39,012 bases of DNA from Planctomycetota bacterium (GTDB lineage: Bacteria > Planctomycetota > Planctomycetia > Planctomycetales > Planctomycetaceae), in the NCBI GenBank assembly GCA_027623235.1, contig JAQBVJ010000068.1, positions 1 to 39,012 of the forward strand, given 5' to 3'. A model generated the notes under the pieces. It was not told the origin of the DNA and made no database searches. It worked only from the letters and a program-made list of their open reading frames with translations. The position numbers and the translations under genes were made by a program. Positions 29,914-37,610 of the stretch are shown here, in pieces (position 1 is the stretch's first letter; each line of letters begins with the position of its first letter).

Positions 29914-31140
29914 ATGCTTTACCGAATCCTCTGCACTGTGGTTGTCGCGTCCGTTGCACTTTCAGTTGCTACCGCATCCGCGTGCTCGGTTCCAGTGTTC
30001 CGCTACGCCCTCGAACAATGGCAGGCCGATAACCTGCAGATCGTCGTCTTTCACCGCGGCGAACTGTCGGCCGAGCAGCAGGCCCTTGTCGCCCGCATTG
30101 AACCGAAAGACCTCGACGCGAAGTTTGTGGCCAACGTGTGGGTCAAGACAGTCGACCTCGACCAGGCGCAGGACAAAGACGTGCTGGCTTTGTGGGAGAC
30201 GCAGACAGAAGCGAAGGAGTCTGAATCACTGCCCTGGATGGTTGTGCTTCCGCCGCCAAAGTCGATGGCACGCGGACCGGTACTGGCCGCGTCGTTCACC
30301 GAGGCGAACGTCGACAACCTGCTCGACTCACCAGCGCGAACCGAATTGGCGAAGCGACTCATCAAAGGCGACTCGGTTGTCTGGATTTTGCTTGAGGGCG
30401 GGAGGAAGGACAAAGACGCCGCCGCCGCAGAGATCCTCACCACAGAACTGATGCGACTGGAAACGGTCATCGAACCACCAGAGATCGACCCAGAAGACAT
30501 CGCCGACGGTTCCCTGTCGATCGATCCGGAAGCGATCAAAATCAAGTTTTCCGTCATCCGCGTCTCACGCGACGATCCGAAAGAAAAATCGTTCGTCGAG
30601 ATGCTGCTCGCCACCGAACCGGATCTTCGCGACGCGGAATTCGACGGTGAGCCGATGGCACTGCCTGTCTTCGGTCGAGCCCGCTCGCTGTACGCCCTCA
30701 TTGCAAAAGGCATCAATGCCGAGACGGTTGAGGACGCGTCGCGGTTCCTGACCGGCGCCTGTCAGTGCACGATCAAAGCTCAGAATCCCGGTGTCGACCT
30801 GCTGACGTCGACCGAGTGGGACAAGCACATCGACGCGGTCTTCAAGCCGGACACTTCCATCCCGACGCTCGTCGGCCTCGGAAGTTTCGAGAAGAAAGAC
30901 AAGACAGCAACGCCGGCCTCTTCCCCGACCGAAGGTGAAACCGGGAAATCGCCGGACCACGTCGCGGCCGCGGAAGGATCCGGCACGGACCAACATTCGT
31001 CCGCGACGGTCGCCGCCCCGGCCCCCTCATCGACGGCGGTACGAAAGTCGGGCGGCATCTCGAAGACGGTCTTCATCCTCTTCGGTGCCCTGGCACTCGT
31101 TGTCCTAGGAGTCTCTTTGACAATGGGCGGGCGAAGCTGA
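29914..31140 (+). CDS. Exported, C-terminally anchored protein beginning CSVPVFRYALE
   Basis: A 408-residue protein. A signal peptide (about 1-24, ending ATASA) leads directly to C24-S-V-P-V-F-R-Y-A-L-E, so this could be either a lipoprotein or signal-peptidase-I-processed. The body (30-310) is alpha/beta with no motif I recognise. It contains a cysteine pair near residue 289 (GACQC). A Ser/Thr/Ala/Pro-rich stretch (325-380) and a final membrane helix (about 383-403) follow. It should sit outside the cytoplasmic membrane, held by its C-terminus. It lies 18 bp upstream of the dehydrogenase-cytochrome gene on the same strand, so the two are almost certainly one transcript. It may be an accessory or electron-transfer partner, but that is inferred from position only. 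Confidence 0.82.
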   Translation: MLYRILCTVVVASVALSVATASACSVPVFRYALEQWQADNLQIVVFHRGELSAEQQALVARIEPKDLDAKFVANVWVKTVDLDQAQDKDVLALWETQTEAKESESLPWMVVLPPPKSMARGPVLAASFTEANVDNLLDSPARTELAKRLIKGDSVVWILLEGGRKDKDAAAAEILTTELMRLETVIEPPEIDPEDIADGSLSIDPEAIKIKFSVIRVSRDDPKEKSFVEMLLATEPDLRDAEFDGEPMALPVFGRARSLYALIAKGINAETVEDASRFLTGACQCTIKAQNPGVDLLTSTEWDKHIDAVFKPDTSIPTLVGLGSFEKKDKTATPASSPTEGETGKSPDHVAAAEGSGTDQHSSATVAAPAPSSTAVRKSGGISKTVFILFGALALVVLGVSLTMGGRS

Positions 31141-31158
31141 AACCGGAAGACTCGTCTG

Positions 31159-32607
31159 ATGAAGTTTCGCCAACTCCACGCTCTCTGCTGTGCGCTTTGT
31201 CTGGCCGTGTTGTTCTACCGTGGCGTTTCCATCGCCACTTGTGAGGACGCTCCGGCAGATGCACCGCTGCCACCAGTCGAAGCGGCAAGTTCGATGATCG
31301 TGCCGGACGGCTTTCAGGTCACGCTCTTTGCTGGCGAGCCCGATGTTCGGCAGCCGATCGGATTCTGCATCGACGATCGCGGTCGGTTGTGGGTCGCCGA
31401 GAATTACAACTACCCCACTCACATGAAGCCGGGCCACGGCACGAAATCCGGTGACCGGATCCTCATTTTTGAGGACACCGACGGCGACGGCCGCTTCGAT
31501 GAGCGAACGGTCTTTTACGACAAGCTGAACTATGTGACCGGCATCGAAGTCGGGTTCGGCGGAGCGTGGGTGATGTCGCCTCCGTATTTCTACTTCATCC
31601 CCGATCGGAACGCGGACGACAAGCCGGACAGCGAACCAGTCGTCCTGCTCGACGGGTTCGGCAATCACGCGAACGCTCACAACCTGGCGAACGGGTTCGC
31701 CTGGGGTCCGGACGGCTGGTTGTACGGAACTCACGGTCGAACGAACTGGTCGATGATCGGCACGCCGGGAACTCCGGATGAAAAGCGGGTTCGATTCGAC
31801 GGCGGCGTTTACCGCTACCACCCGACTCGGCACGTCTGGGAACCGTACGCGGACGGCACGACCAATCCGTGGGGCATTGACTGGGACGACTACGGCCAGG
31901 CCTTCGTCTGCAACTGCGTCAACCCTCACCTGTTTCACGTGATCCCGGGAGCTCATTACGAGCCCTGGCGAAACCGCAAATCCAGCGAGTTTGCTTACGA
32001 GCGGATCCCGACGATCGCCGACCACCTGCACTACACCGGAACGGGCAACGTGCGGGACGGCCTGGGGTCGGAATCCGAAGACGCAGCCGGCGGCGGGCAC
32101 GCTCACTGCGGCACGATGATCTACCTGGGAGACAACTGGCCGGACCGGTATCGCAACTCGCTGTTCACCAACAACATTCACGGCAAGCGAATCAACAACG
32201 ACCTCCTGAAACGAAGCGGCTCCAGTTACGTCGCCTCACACGGACCGGATCTGATGCGATCGCGAGACCCCTGGTTCATGGGCGTCACGCTGGCGTACGG
32301 CCCGGATGGAAGCGTCTTTGTCAGCGACTGGTCAGACACCGGCGAGTGTCACAGCACCCGCAACACGCGACGCGAAACCGGCCGCATCTTCAAGATCTCA
32401 TACGGCACTCCGAAACGGATCACAAAGAATCCCGCCGAGCTGTCGAACGAGGAACTCGTCCAGCTTCAGCTCCACAAAAACGACTGGTGGGTCCGCCACG
32501 CGAGGCGCGTTCTTCAGGAACGGGCCGCGCCGGCGCGGACATGTCGGGCGTCCACAAATCACTCCGCGAGATCTTCGACACTCACCCACAGGTGCCCCGA
32601 AAACTGA
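31159..32607 (+). CDS. PVC-type propeller dehydrogenase, N-terminal part of a frameshifted gene
   Basis: Residues 1-28 are a signal peptide. Residues 40-410 form a beta-propeller of the type found at the N-terminus of planctomycete membrane-bound dehydrogenases, related to the glucose/sorbosone dehydrogenase propellers: VPDGFQVTLFAGEPDVRQPIG, CIDDRGRLWVAENYNYP, FEDTDGDGRFDE, WGPDGWLYGTHGR and GPDGSVFVSDW. The frame then enters HEAT-like sequence (LQLHKNDWWVRHARRVLQER) and loses sense after residue 457 (from about 32530), ending at 32607 with an Arg/Thr-rich tail. The next entry continues the protein in another frame. GGAAG precedes the ATG. Such propellers are thought to oxidise sugars or alcohols in the periplasm; the substrate here is unknown. 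Confidence 0.85.
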   Translation: MKFRQLHALCCALCLAVLFYRGVSIATCEDAPADAPLPPVEAASSMIVPDGFQVTLFAGEPDVRQPIGFCIDDRGRLWVAENYNYPTHMKPGHGTKSGDRILIFEDTDGDGRFDERTVFYDKLNYVTGIEVGFGGAWVMSPPYFYFIPDRNADDKPDSEPVVLLDGFGNHANAHNLANGFAWGPDGWLYGTHGRTNWSMIGTPGTPDEKRVRFDGGVYRYHPTRHVWEPYADGTTNPWGIDWDDYGQAFVCNCVNPHLFHVIPGAHYEPWRNRKSSEFAYERIPTIADHLHYTGTGNVRDGLGSESEDAAGGGHAHCGTMIYLGDNWPDRYRNSLFTNNIHGKRINNDLLKRSGSSYVASHGPDLMRSRDPWFMGVTLAYGPDGSVFVSDWSDTGECHSTRNTRRETGRIFKISYGTPKRITKNPAELSNEELVQLQLHKNDWWVRHARRVLQERAAPARTCRASTNHSARSSTLTHRCPEN

Positions 32608-34802
32608 GGGCGTTATGGGCACTCCACGTCACTGGAGGTCTCACCGAAGCCTGGCTTCTTGAGCAACTGCAGCACGACAGCGAGGACGTACGTCACTGGG
32701 TCGTGCAGTTGCTTTGCGAGGGGCAACAGCCCGCGGGCCAGCCCGGATTGGCGACGGTTGTGCGTGACCTGGGAGCGACGTCTCCGCCGTCAGACAACGT
32801 GTTGGATCAGCTCAAGAAGCAAGGCTGGACTGAGAAGTCCCCTCTCGTTCGGCTGGCTCTGGCAAGTGCTCTGCAACGGCTCTCCCATAAAAACCGCTGG
32901 GCCATCGCAGATGCACTGGCGACAAGGATGGAAGACGCAAGCGATTCCAGTCTGTCACTCATGCTGTGGTACGGCATCGAGCCGCTCATCGCTGACGACA
33001 TTGAAAAATTTGAGTCACTGGCCATGCACGCGGAATCCCTGCTCGTCCGGCGACACATCGCCCGGCGTGTGACTTCGCACGATCCTGAAGGGCGTGGATT
33101 CGAGTTGCTGGTTTTGGACCTGTATGAAAACCTGCCGCCTGGGTATCACGAATCCCTGCTCGAGGGAATCCTCTCCGGTCTGGAAGGTCGCCGCCGCGTC
33201 CGCATGCCATCTGGCTGGGAAAGGGCTGCGGCAAAACTTCAGGCCAGTGAAAGCCAGGCAGTTCGAGAGATGGCCACCCGCCTCGCACTGATATTCGACG
33301 ACCCAAAGGCACTCGTGAGACTACGGTCTCTCGCCCTGGACGAAACGGCCAAACCGGATGAACGAAGTCGAGCGATCCGGGCGCTTGTCGCGCGGAAGGT
33401 CGACGGACTTTCGCCGCTGCTGCTGAGTCTCGTATCCGACCCGGCCGTTCAGACGGATGCCATTCAAGGGCTCGCCGAGTACGACGATTCGGCAACGCCG
33501 TCGACCTTGCTGGGTCACTACAAAACGCTCTCTGAATCTGTTCGCGAGTCTGCGGTCCAGACGCTTGCCTCGCGAAAATCCTGGGCCGGACAACTACTGG
33601 AATCAATCGAATCGGGTGAGATCCCGCGCGACGATCTTTCCGCGTTCGCCGCGCGACAGATTCACAATCTCGGCGATAAATCGCTGACCGCTCGTCTGAC
33701 TGCGGTCTGGGGGGCAGTTCGAGCGACGCCTGCCAGTCGTGCCAGAGAAATTGACAGCTACCGCCAGCGGCTTTCCACAAAAGAACTTTCACTGGCGGAT
33801 CTGTCCGCCGGCCGGGTGGTCTTCAACAAGCTCTGTGCGAACTGTCACCGACTGTTTGACTCAGGCGGCAGGATCGGGCCGGACCTGACCGGGGCGCAGC
33901 GCATGAACCTCGACTATCTCCTGGAAAATCTGATCGACCCCAGCGCGCTGATGTCGAAGGATTTTCAAATGGAGATCGTGCAGACCGATTCGGGGCGTGT
34001 GATCACGGGGCTCGTCGTCGCTGACAGCGCAACGGCCGTCACAATTCAAACAGCCAAAGAACGTATCGTCGTGCCGGCTTCCGAAATCGATTTCCGCCGG
34101 AAGTCCGATGTCTCAATGATGCCCGAAGGACAGTTGAAGCCGCTCCCGTTTACGCAGGTCCGCGACCTGGTGGCCTATCTGCAGAGCCCGAAACAGGCGG
34201 CGTTACCCGACGGCGGCGGCGAATGGACCTCGCTGTTCAATGGAAAAGACCTCACCGGCTGGCAGGCGAACGCAAAGCCGGAATCGTTTTCGGTTCAGGA
34301 GGGCGTGTTGAAACTGCACGGTCGAAACGGGATGTCGCATCTGTTCTACACAGGAGCCGACGACAAGGACGACGTGTTTGTGAATTTCGAACTGGATGCG
34401 GAAGTCCGTGCCGAACCGAATTCCAACTCGGGCATTCTCTTCCACACCGATCGCGAGCTGCGCAACGAAAAGTACCTTCACAAGGGCTACGAAGTTCAGC
34501 TCAACAGCACGGAGAAGGAAAAGCGAAAGACCGGCAGCCTCTACGCCGTTTTGGACCTCGACAAATCGCCGGTCGACGAAACAAAGTGGTTCACAGTGAG
34601 AACTCGCGTTGAGGGAAAACGCATTCGAGTCTGGCTGAACGACGAATCAGTCGTCGACTACACCGAGCCAGAGAATTCTGAACGGCCGGCCTCGCGAGCC
34701 AAACGCCTGATCGATCCGAAAGGCGGAGCCATCGCGCTGCAGGCTCACGATCCGGACAGCGTTTTCTACATCAGGAAGATCCGGATCCGGCGGCTGCATT
34801 AA
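32541..34802 (+). CDS. HEAT-cytochrome c-DUF1080, C-terminal part of the frameshifted gene
   Basis: Coding sense resumes in the -1 frame at about 32532 (AGADMSGVHKSLREIF) and runs 750 residues; 32541 is the first sensible ATG, not a proven start. HEAT-like repeats (about 1-395) are followed by a cytochrome c domain of the PVC type with heme motif CANCH (33834-33848) and distal DLVAYL. A DUF1080/3-keto-disaccharide hydrolase-type domain (34217-34802) begins WTSLFNGKDLTGW and contains SGILFHTDREL and GYEVQLNS. Joined to the preceding ORF it gives about 1214 residues: signal-propeller-HEAT-cytochrome-DUF1080. The upstream part of this frame (32346-32530) is antisense-like noise. Either one base is missing from the sequence around 32521-32535 or the gene is broken. 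Confidence 0.85.
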   Translation: MSGVHKSLREIFDTHPQVPRKLRALWALHVTGGLTEAWLLEQLQHDSEDVRHWVVQLLCEGQQPAGQPGLATVVRDLGATSPPSDNVLDQLKKQGWTEKSPLVRLALASALQRLSHKNRWAIADALATRMEDASDSSLSLMLWYGIEPLIADDIEKFESLAMHAESLLVRRHIARRVTSHDPEGRGFELLVLDLYENLPPGYHESLLEGILSGLEGRRRVRMPSGWERAAAKLQASESQAVREMATRLALIFDDPKALVRLRSLALDETAKPDERSRAIRALVARKVDGLSPLLLSLVSDPAVQTDAIQGLAEYDDSATPSTLLGHYKTLSESVRESAVQTLASRKSWAGQLLESIESGEIPRDDLSAFAARQIHNLGDKSLTARLTAVWGAVRATPASRAREIDSYRQRLSTKELSLADLSAGRVVFNKLCANCHRLFDSGGRIGPDLTGAQRMNLDYLLENLIDPSALMSKDFQMEIVQTDSGRVITGLVVADSATAVTIQTAKERIVVPASEIDFRRKSDVSMMPEGQLKPLPFTQVRDLVAYLQSPKQAALPDGGGEWTSLFNGKDLTGWQANAKPESFSVQEGVLKLHGRNGMSHLFYTGADDKDDVFVNFELDAEVRAEPNSNSGILFHTDRELRNEKYLHKGYEVQLNSTEKEKRKTGSLYAVLDLDKSPVDETKWFTVRTRVEGKRIRVWLNDESVVDYTEPENSERPASRAKRLIDPKGGAIALQAHDPDSVFYIRKIRIRRLH

Positions 34803-34836
34803 GGATCTGCGGATGCCGATCCCAGTCGAGCCGGCT

Positions 34837-36024
34837 TTACTTTTCCTGTGGAGTGATCTTCACGAACAGGACTTTGTTCTGCTGGCCTTTTCGTTTGCCG
34901 AGCCGCAGCAGGCCCTCGCCGCACGTCACCCATGTTTCGTTTTCATTGATGAAACAGATTCCGGAATTGCCAAGCGTCGCGTGGTTTTCCGGAATCAGAA
35001 TCCGCTCGGTCGACCGGATGACCTGAAGGGTGTCGGGATTGACCTGCCCGATGAACAGCGGCGCGCGGTGCCTCATGATGTGATCGTTGTCGGCACCCTT
35101 TCGCGTGTACACGAGAAACAGCCCGCCGCCAACGGTCACCCAGTGCTGCTGCGTGTTGTAGCTGCCGAGCGGCTGGCCATCGTCGAATTTCCATTCGCGG
35201 AGATGTTCGAATCGGATGCCGTCCGCGCTGCGAGCTACGTATGCCGATTGATCGGCCCGCATCGTCAGAAAGTAGTTTCCGTCAAACTTCGCGAGCGATG
35301 GTTCATAAAGTCCTCGCCCCTGCGCGACGTTCATCTCCGTGCCGTGCTCCCTGTACGTCAGCGTGTTCCCATCGAAAGAGCAGCGGGCGACGGTGCTTGT
35401 GTAGTTGTGTGTTTTCGGATCCCGCCAGTAGCGGACCGGCAGCAGGATGTCTCCGTTCGGCAGATCGACCCGCTGAGTACACCCGGCATTGCAGCCGGTG
35501 ATTGTGGCTCCGCTGTGATCCTTCTCCGGCATTGTGAGAAAGCTCATTGGCCCCCACTCGCCGGTTTCCGGATTCATGACCGCGCAGGACACTCTCTCCC
35601 GCAGCCGATCCTCGCGCTTTCCTTCGGCGAAGTTAAACGTCTTGCCGGTGACGAGAACCCGGCCGGTCTTCGAGTGAAACGTCGGCCACAGATCGCCCGG
35701 AGCCACCTCGTAGCCATCGTCCTGCTTCGTGCGTTTCAGCAGGGAAATGATCGTCGGGCTGCTCCAGCTTCGGCCGCCGTCCCTGCTGATCGACTGATAA
35801 ATGTCGTGAAAGTCGTGACTGCCGGTCTTGCCGGTTTCCGACATCGTCGTGATCCAGAGCGGCTTCGGCCCGGGAACAAACGCCGTTCGAGCCTGCCACC
35901 AGTCCCAATCGGCCGAGCCTTCAATCGCGGTGAGGCTCACGAAGTTCAACGGGACTGCCGCGACGGGTTCTGCCGCGTGCAGCTGTGAGGTGGTCAATAC
36001 GAGCAAAAAATAGAGTCGATTCAT
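34837..36024 (-). CDS. Exported sialidase-fold (BNR repeat) protein
   Basis: A 395-residue protein with a signal peptide (about 1-18, LHAAE cleavage region). The six-bladed sialidase fold is indicated by an Asp-box SRDGGRSW (80-87) and by repeated phrases such as RVDLPNGDILLPVRYW and EPSLAKFDGNYFLTMR. Sialidase-superfamily enzymes hydrolyse terminal sialic acids, but many environmental members act on other sugars or are lectins. A complete arginine triad cannot be confirmed by eye. It converges on the dehydrogenase-cytochrome-DUF1080 gene across a 34-bp gap. The ATG at 36024 has only a weak ribosome site. A glycan-processing role is consistent with the sulfatase and DUF1080 neighbours. Confidence 0.82.
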   Translation of the reverse strand: MNRLYFLLVLTTSQLHAAEPVAAVPLNFVSLTAIEGSADWDWWQARTAFVPGPKPLWITTMSETGKTGSHDFHDIYQSISRDGGRSWSSPTIISLLKRTKQDDGYEVAPGDLWPTFHSKTGRVLVTGKTFNFAEGKREDRLRERVSCAVMNPETGEWGPMSFLTMPEKDHSGATITGCNAGCTQRVDLPNGDILLPVRYWRDPKTHNYTSTVARCSFDGNTLTYREHGTEMNVAQGRGLYEPSLAKFDGNYFLTMRADQSAYVARSADGIRFEHLREWKFDDGQPLGSYNTQQHWVTVGGGLFLVYTRKGADNDHIMRHRAPLFIGQVNPDTLQVIRSTERILIPENHATLGNSGICFINENETWVTCGEGLLRLGKRKGQQNKVLFVKITPQEK

Positions 36025-36089
36025 TTTTAACGGCTCTCAATGAGATTCTTCAGTCGTCCGGCCTGTGCGCCGAGCGCACTTTTCAAGTC

Positions 36090-36154
36090 TCACACAAAGG
36101 CACGAAGACACAAAGGACGGACTGGAATCTTTGTGGCTTCGTGCCTTTGTGTGA
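36090..36154. repeat. Long near-perfect inverted repeat (26-bp arms, 13-base loop)
   Basis: The arms at 36090-36115 and 36129-36154 match at 25 of 26 positions. Each carries the phrase CACAAAGGCACGAAG or its complement. It lies 140-204 bases after the stop of the DHODH-like gene on the minus strand and upstream of the sialidase-like gene. It would make a very stable hairpin in RNA from either strand. Its sequence recalls mobile palindromic repeats seen in many environmental genomes (memory only). It may end or insulate transcription; the flanks at 36025-36293 hold no gene. Confidence 0.85.
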
Positions 36155-36293
36155 CGTTTCGCGGTGGTGATGCCGCTTTGGGGATCGAGTCCGAAATGAC
36201 TTCCCGATAGTCGCCCGAAGCGCCGGCAAGAGGGCTCTGTTCGGCGCGAAAGACCTTGCTTTTCCAATGGCGTCTTCTCATCTGCGCTTCGGG

Positions 36294-37610
36294 CTACAAC
36301 CTGTCTCCAATGTGGACCGCCAGGTCTGCGACTCGTGCCACAGATTCCGGTGAGTCGGACTGCTGCCGCAGATGCTCGGCCCAGACGACGAATCCTGTGT
36401 CGGGGTGAAAGTAGAGTTCGTGCATTGCCCTCTGAGTCCGGCTACCGGATTTCATGCGATACTCGCTGGCAGGAAGCTGAAAGAACGTGTGAAGCTGAAA
36501 GCTGGTCGCACCTCGCAGCGCGTACTCGATCGCCATTTGTCCCGTGCCGATGTCTCCCGTCGCCGACCACGGGAGTCGGGGCTGCGGGCGCGGATGTGGC
36601 TCATCTTTCGAGGTGAAGGCCGACATCACTCTCAGATTGCGAGCGCTCAGATCGGGTCCGCCGTAAGCGACCCCGACTTTGCCATCGAATTCCCACGCGG
36701 GATCGAACAACCGGTTGCCGTAAATGAAGAAGTCCGGTCGCCGCTCACTTTCGCCGTTGTGGATGAGGTCGAGCAGTTCCAGCTGAAACGCATCGTCAAA
36801 CATCGCGTTAAAAAGTTTCAATCCGACACGCAGCGAAGTCGCCTGGTCGCCGGCGCCGGCACGAATCAGCGCCGGCACCTCGTGGAGCCAGTTGAGAATC
36901 TGTTCCCGAGCCGCCGCGAGGTCGCTGCCGGCCAGTGTCGGGCTGAAGTCTTTTTCGAGCGGCATCGGCTCGTCAGACGAAGCTCCCCAGGCTTCGAGGA
37001 ACCTTTGCGTTGAGTATTCATACTCGGCGGTTTTCCACTCGGCTTCACCCGGAGCCGGCAGGTGATACTTGCACGACGGCACGATGAGTGTCGCGTCGCG
37101 CGACCCCTCGGCCGCGGCATGCGACGAGATCTCCCGGGCTTCCCGAATCAGCGTCAGGTAGTCCTCGAACGGCTGCCACCATCCGCGGCCTTTCCACGTG
37201 ACCGTCCAGCCCGGCTGCCCCGTCAGTTTGCCGGTGATTTTCTCAACCTGCATTCGGGCTTCGCGAATCGCCCAGGCATCCATGCTCTGCTCGCCAGCCT
37301 CGTCCTGCGCGATGACTGTCTTGAGCACGACGAACCCAAGGCCCGCCTCCACGTCTTCCCGAACCTGGCCGGAGGTCATCGACAACTGCCCTGACGCTTT
37401 CCCCCACGGGTTTCGGATCGGCCGCCCTGCGTACTCGGTCGAAACGTCGAGGGCGAATTCTTCCAGCAGGAATTCTTCAAGGTTCTCCGGCAGGCCGCTC
37501 GTCGCGAATCGCTCGTAAGAATCCGCCACGCGTTTGCGGAACGAGTCGGGCACGTCCGCTGATTCCGGAAGCACACATCCCGATCCACGCGGCGGCACGC
37601 GACGTGTCAT
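36294..37610 (-). CDS. Dihydroorotate-dehydrogenase-like TIM-barrel protein
   Basis: A 438-residue protein I assign loosely to the DHODH-like FMN TIM-barrel fold. Supporting phrases are NPWGKASGQLS (67-77, like the NPIGLASG strand), VEAGLGFVVLKTV (87-99), GGPDLSARNL and, near the C-terminus, GDIGTGQMAIEYALRGATSFQ, which resembles the phosphate-binding GGI-GA motif. It is longer than PyrD (about 340), and the usual catalytic Cys/Ser loop is not evident. The ATG at 37610 overlaps the xseA stop as ATGA, so translation is coupled; an upstream in-frame start inside xseA is less likely. The function is not known: a dihydropyrimidine or related dehydrogenase is possible, but the link to exonuclease VII is unexplained. 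Confidence 0.78.
   Translation of the reverse strand: MTRRVPPRGSGCVLPESADVPDSFRKRVADSYERFATSGLPENLEEFLLEEFALDVSTEYAGRPIRNPWGKASGQLSMTSGQVREDVEAGLGFVVLKTVIAQDEAGEQSMDAWAIREARMQVEKITGKLTGQPGWTVTWKGRGWWQPFEDYLTLIREAREISSHAAAEGSRDATLIVPSCKYHLPAPGEAEWKTAEYEYSTQRFLEAWGASSDEPMPLEKDFSPTLAGSDLAAAREQILNWLHEVPALIRAGAGDQATSLRVGLKLFNAMFDDAFQLELLDLIHNGESERRPDFFIYGNRLFDPAWEFDGKVGVAYGGPDLSARNLRVMSAFTSKDEPHPRPQPRLPWSATGDIGTGQMAIEYALRGATSFQLHTFFQLPASEYRMKSGSRTQRAMHELYFHPDTGFVVWAEHLRQQSDSPESVARVADLAVHIGDRL

Noticed and set aside
28790..30451. 553-codon plus-strand open frame across the sulfatase and the next gene
   Set aside because: It is antisense to the sulfatase catalytic region and out of frame with the exported protein at 29914; it has no recognisable domain.
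31105..32181. 358-codon minus-strand frame
   Set aside because: Antisense shadow of the propeller dehydrogenase, which has clear family motifs.
34813..35988. 391-codon plus-strand frame
   Set aside because: Antisense to the sialidase-fold gene with its signal peptide and Asp-box.
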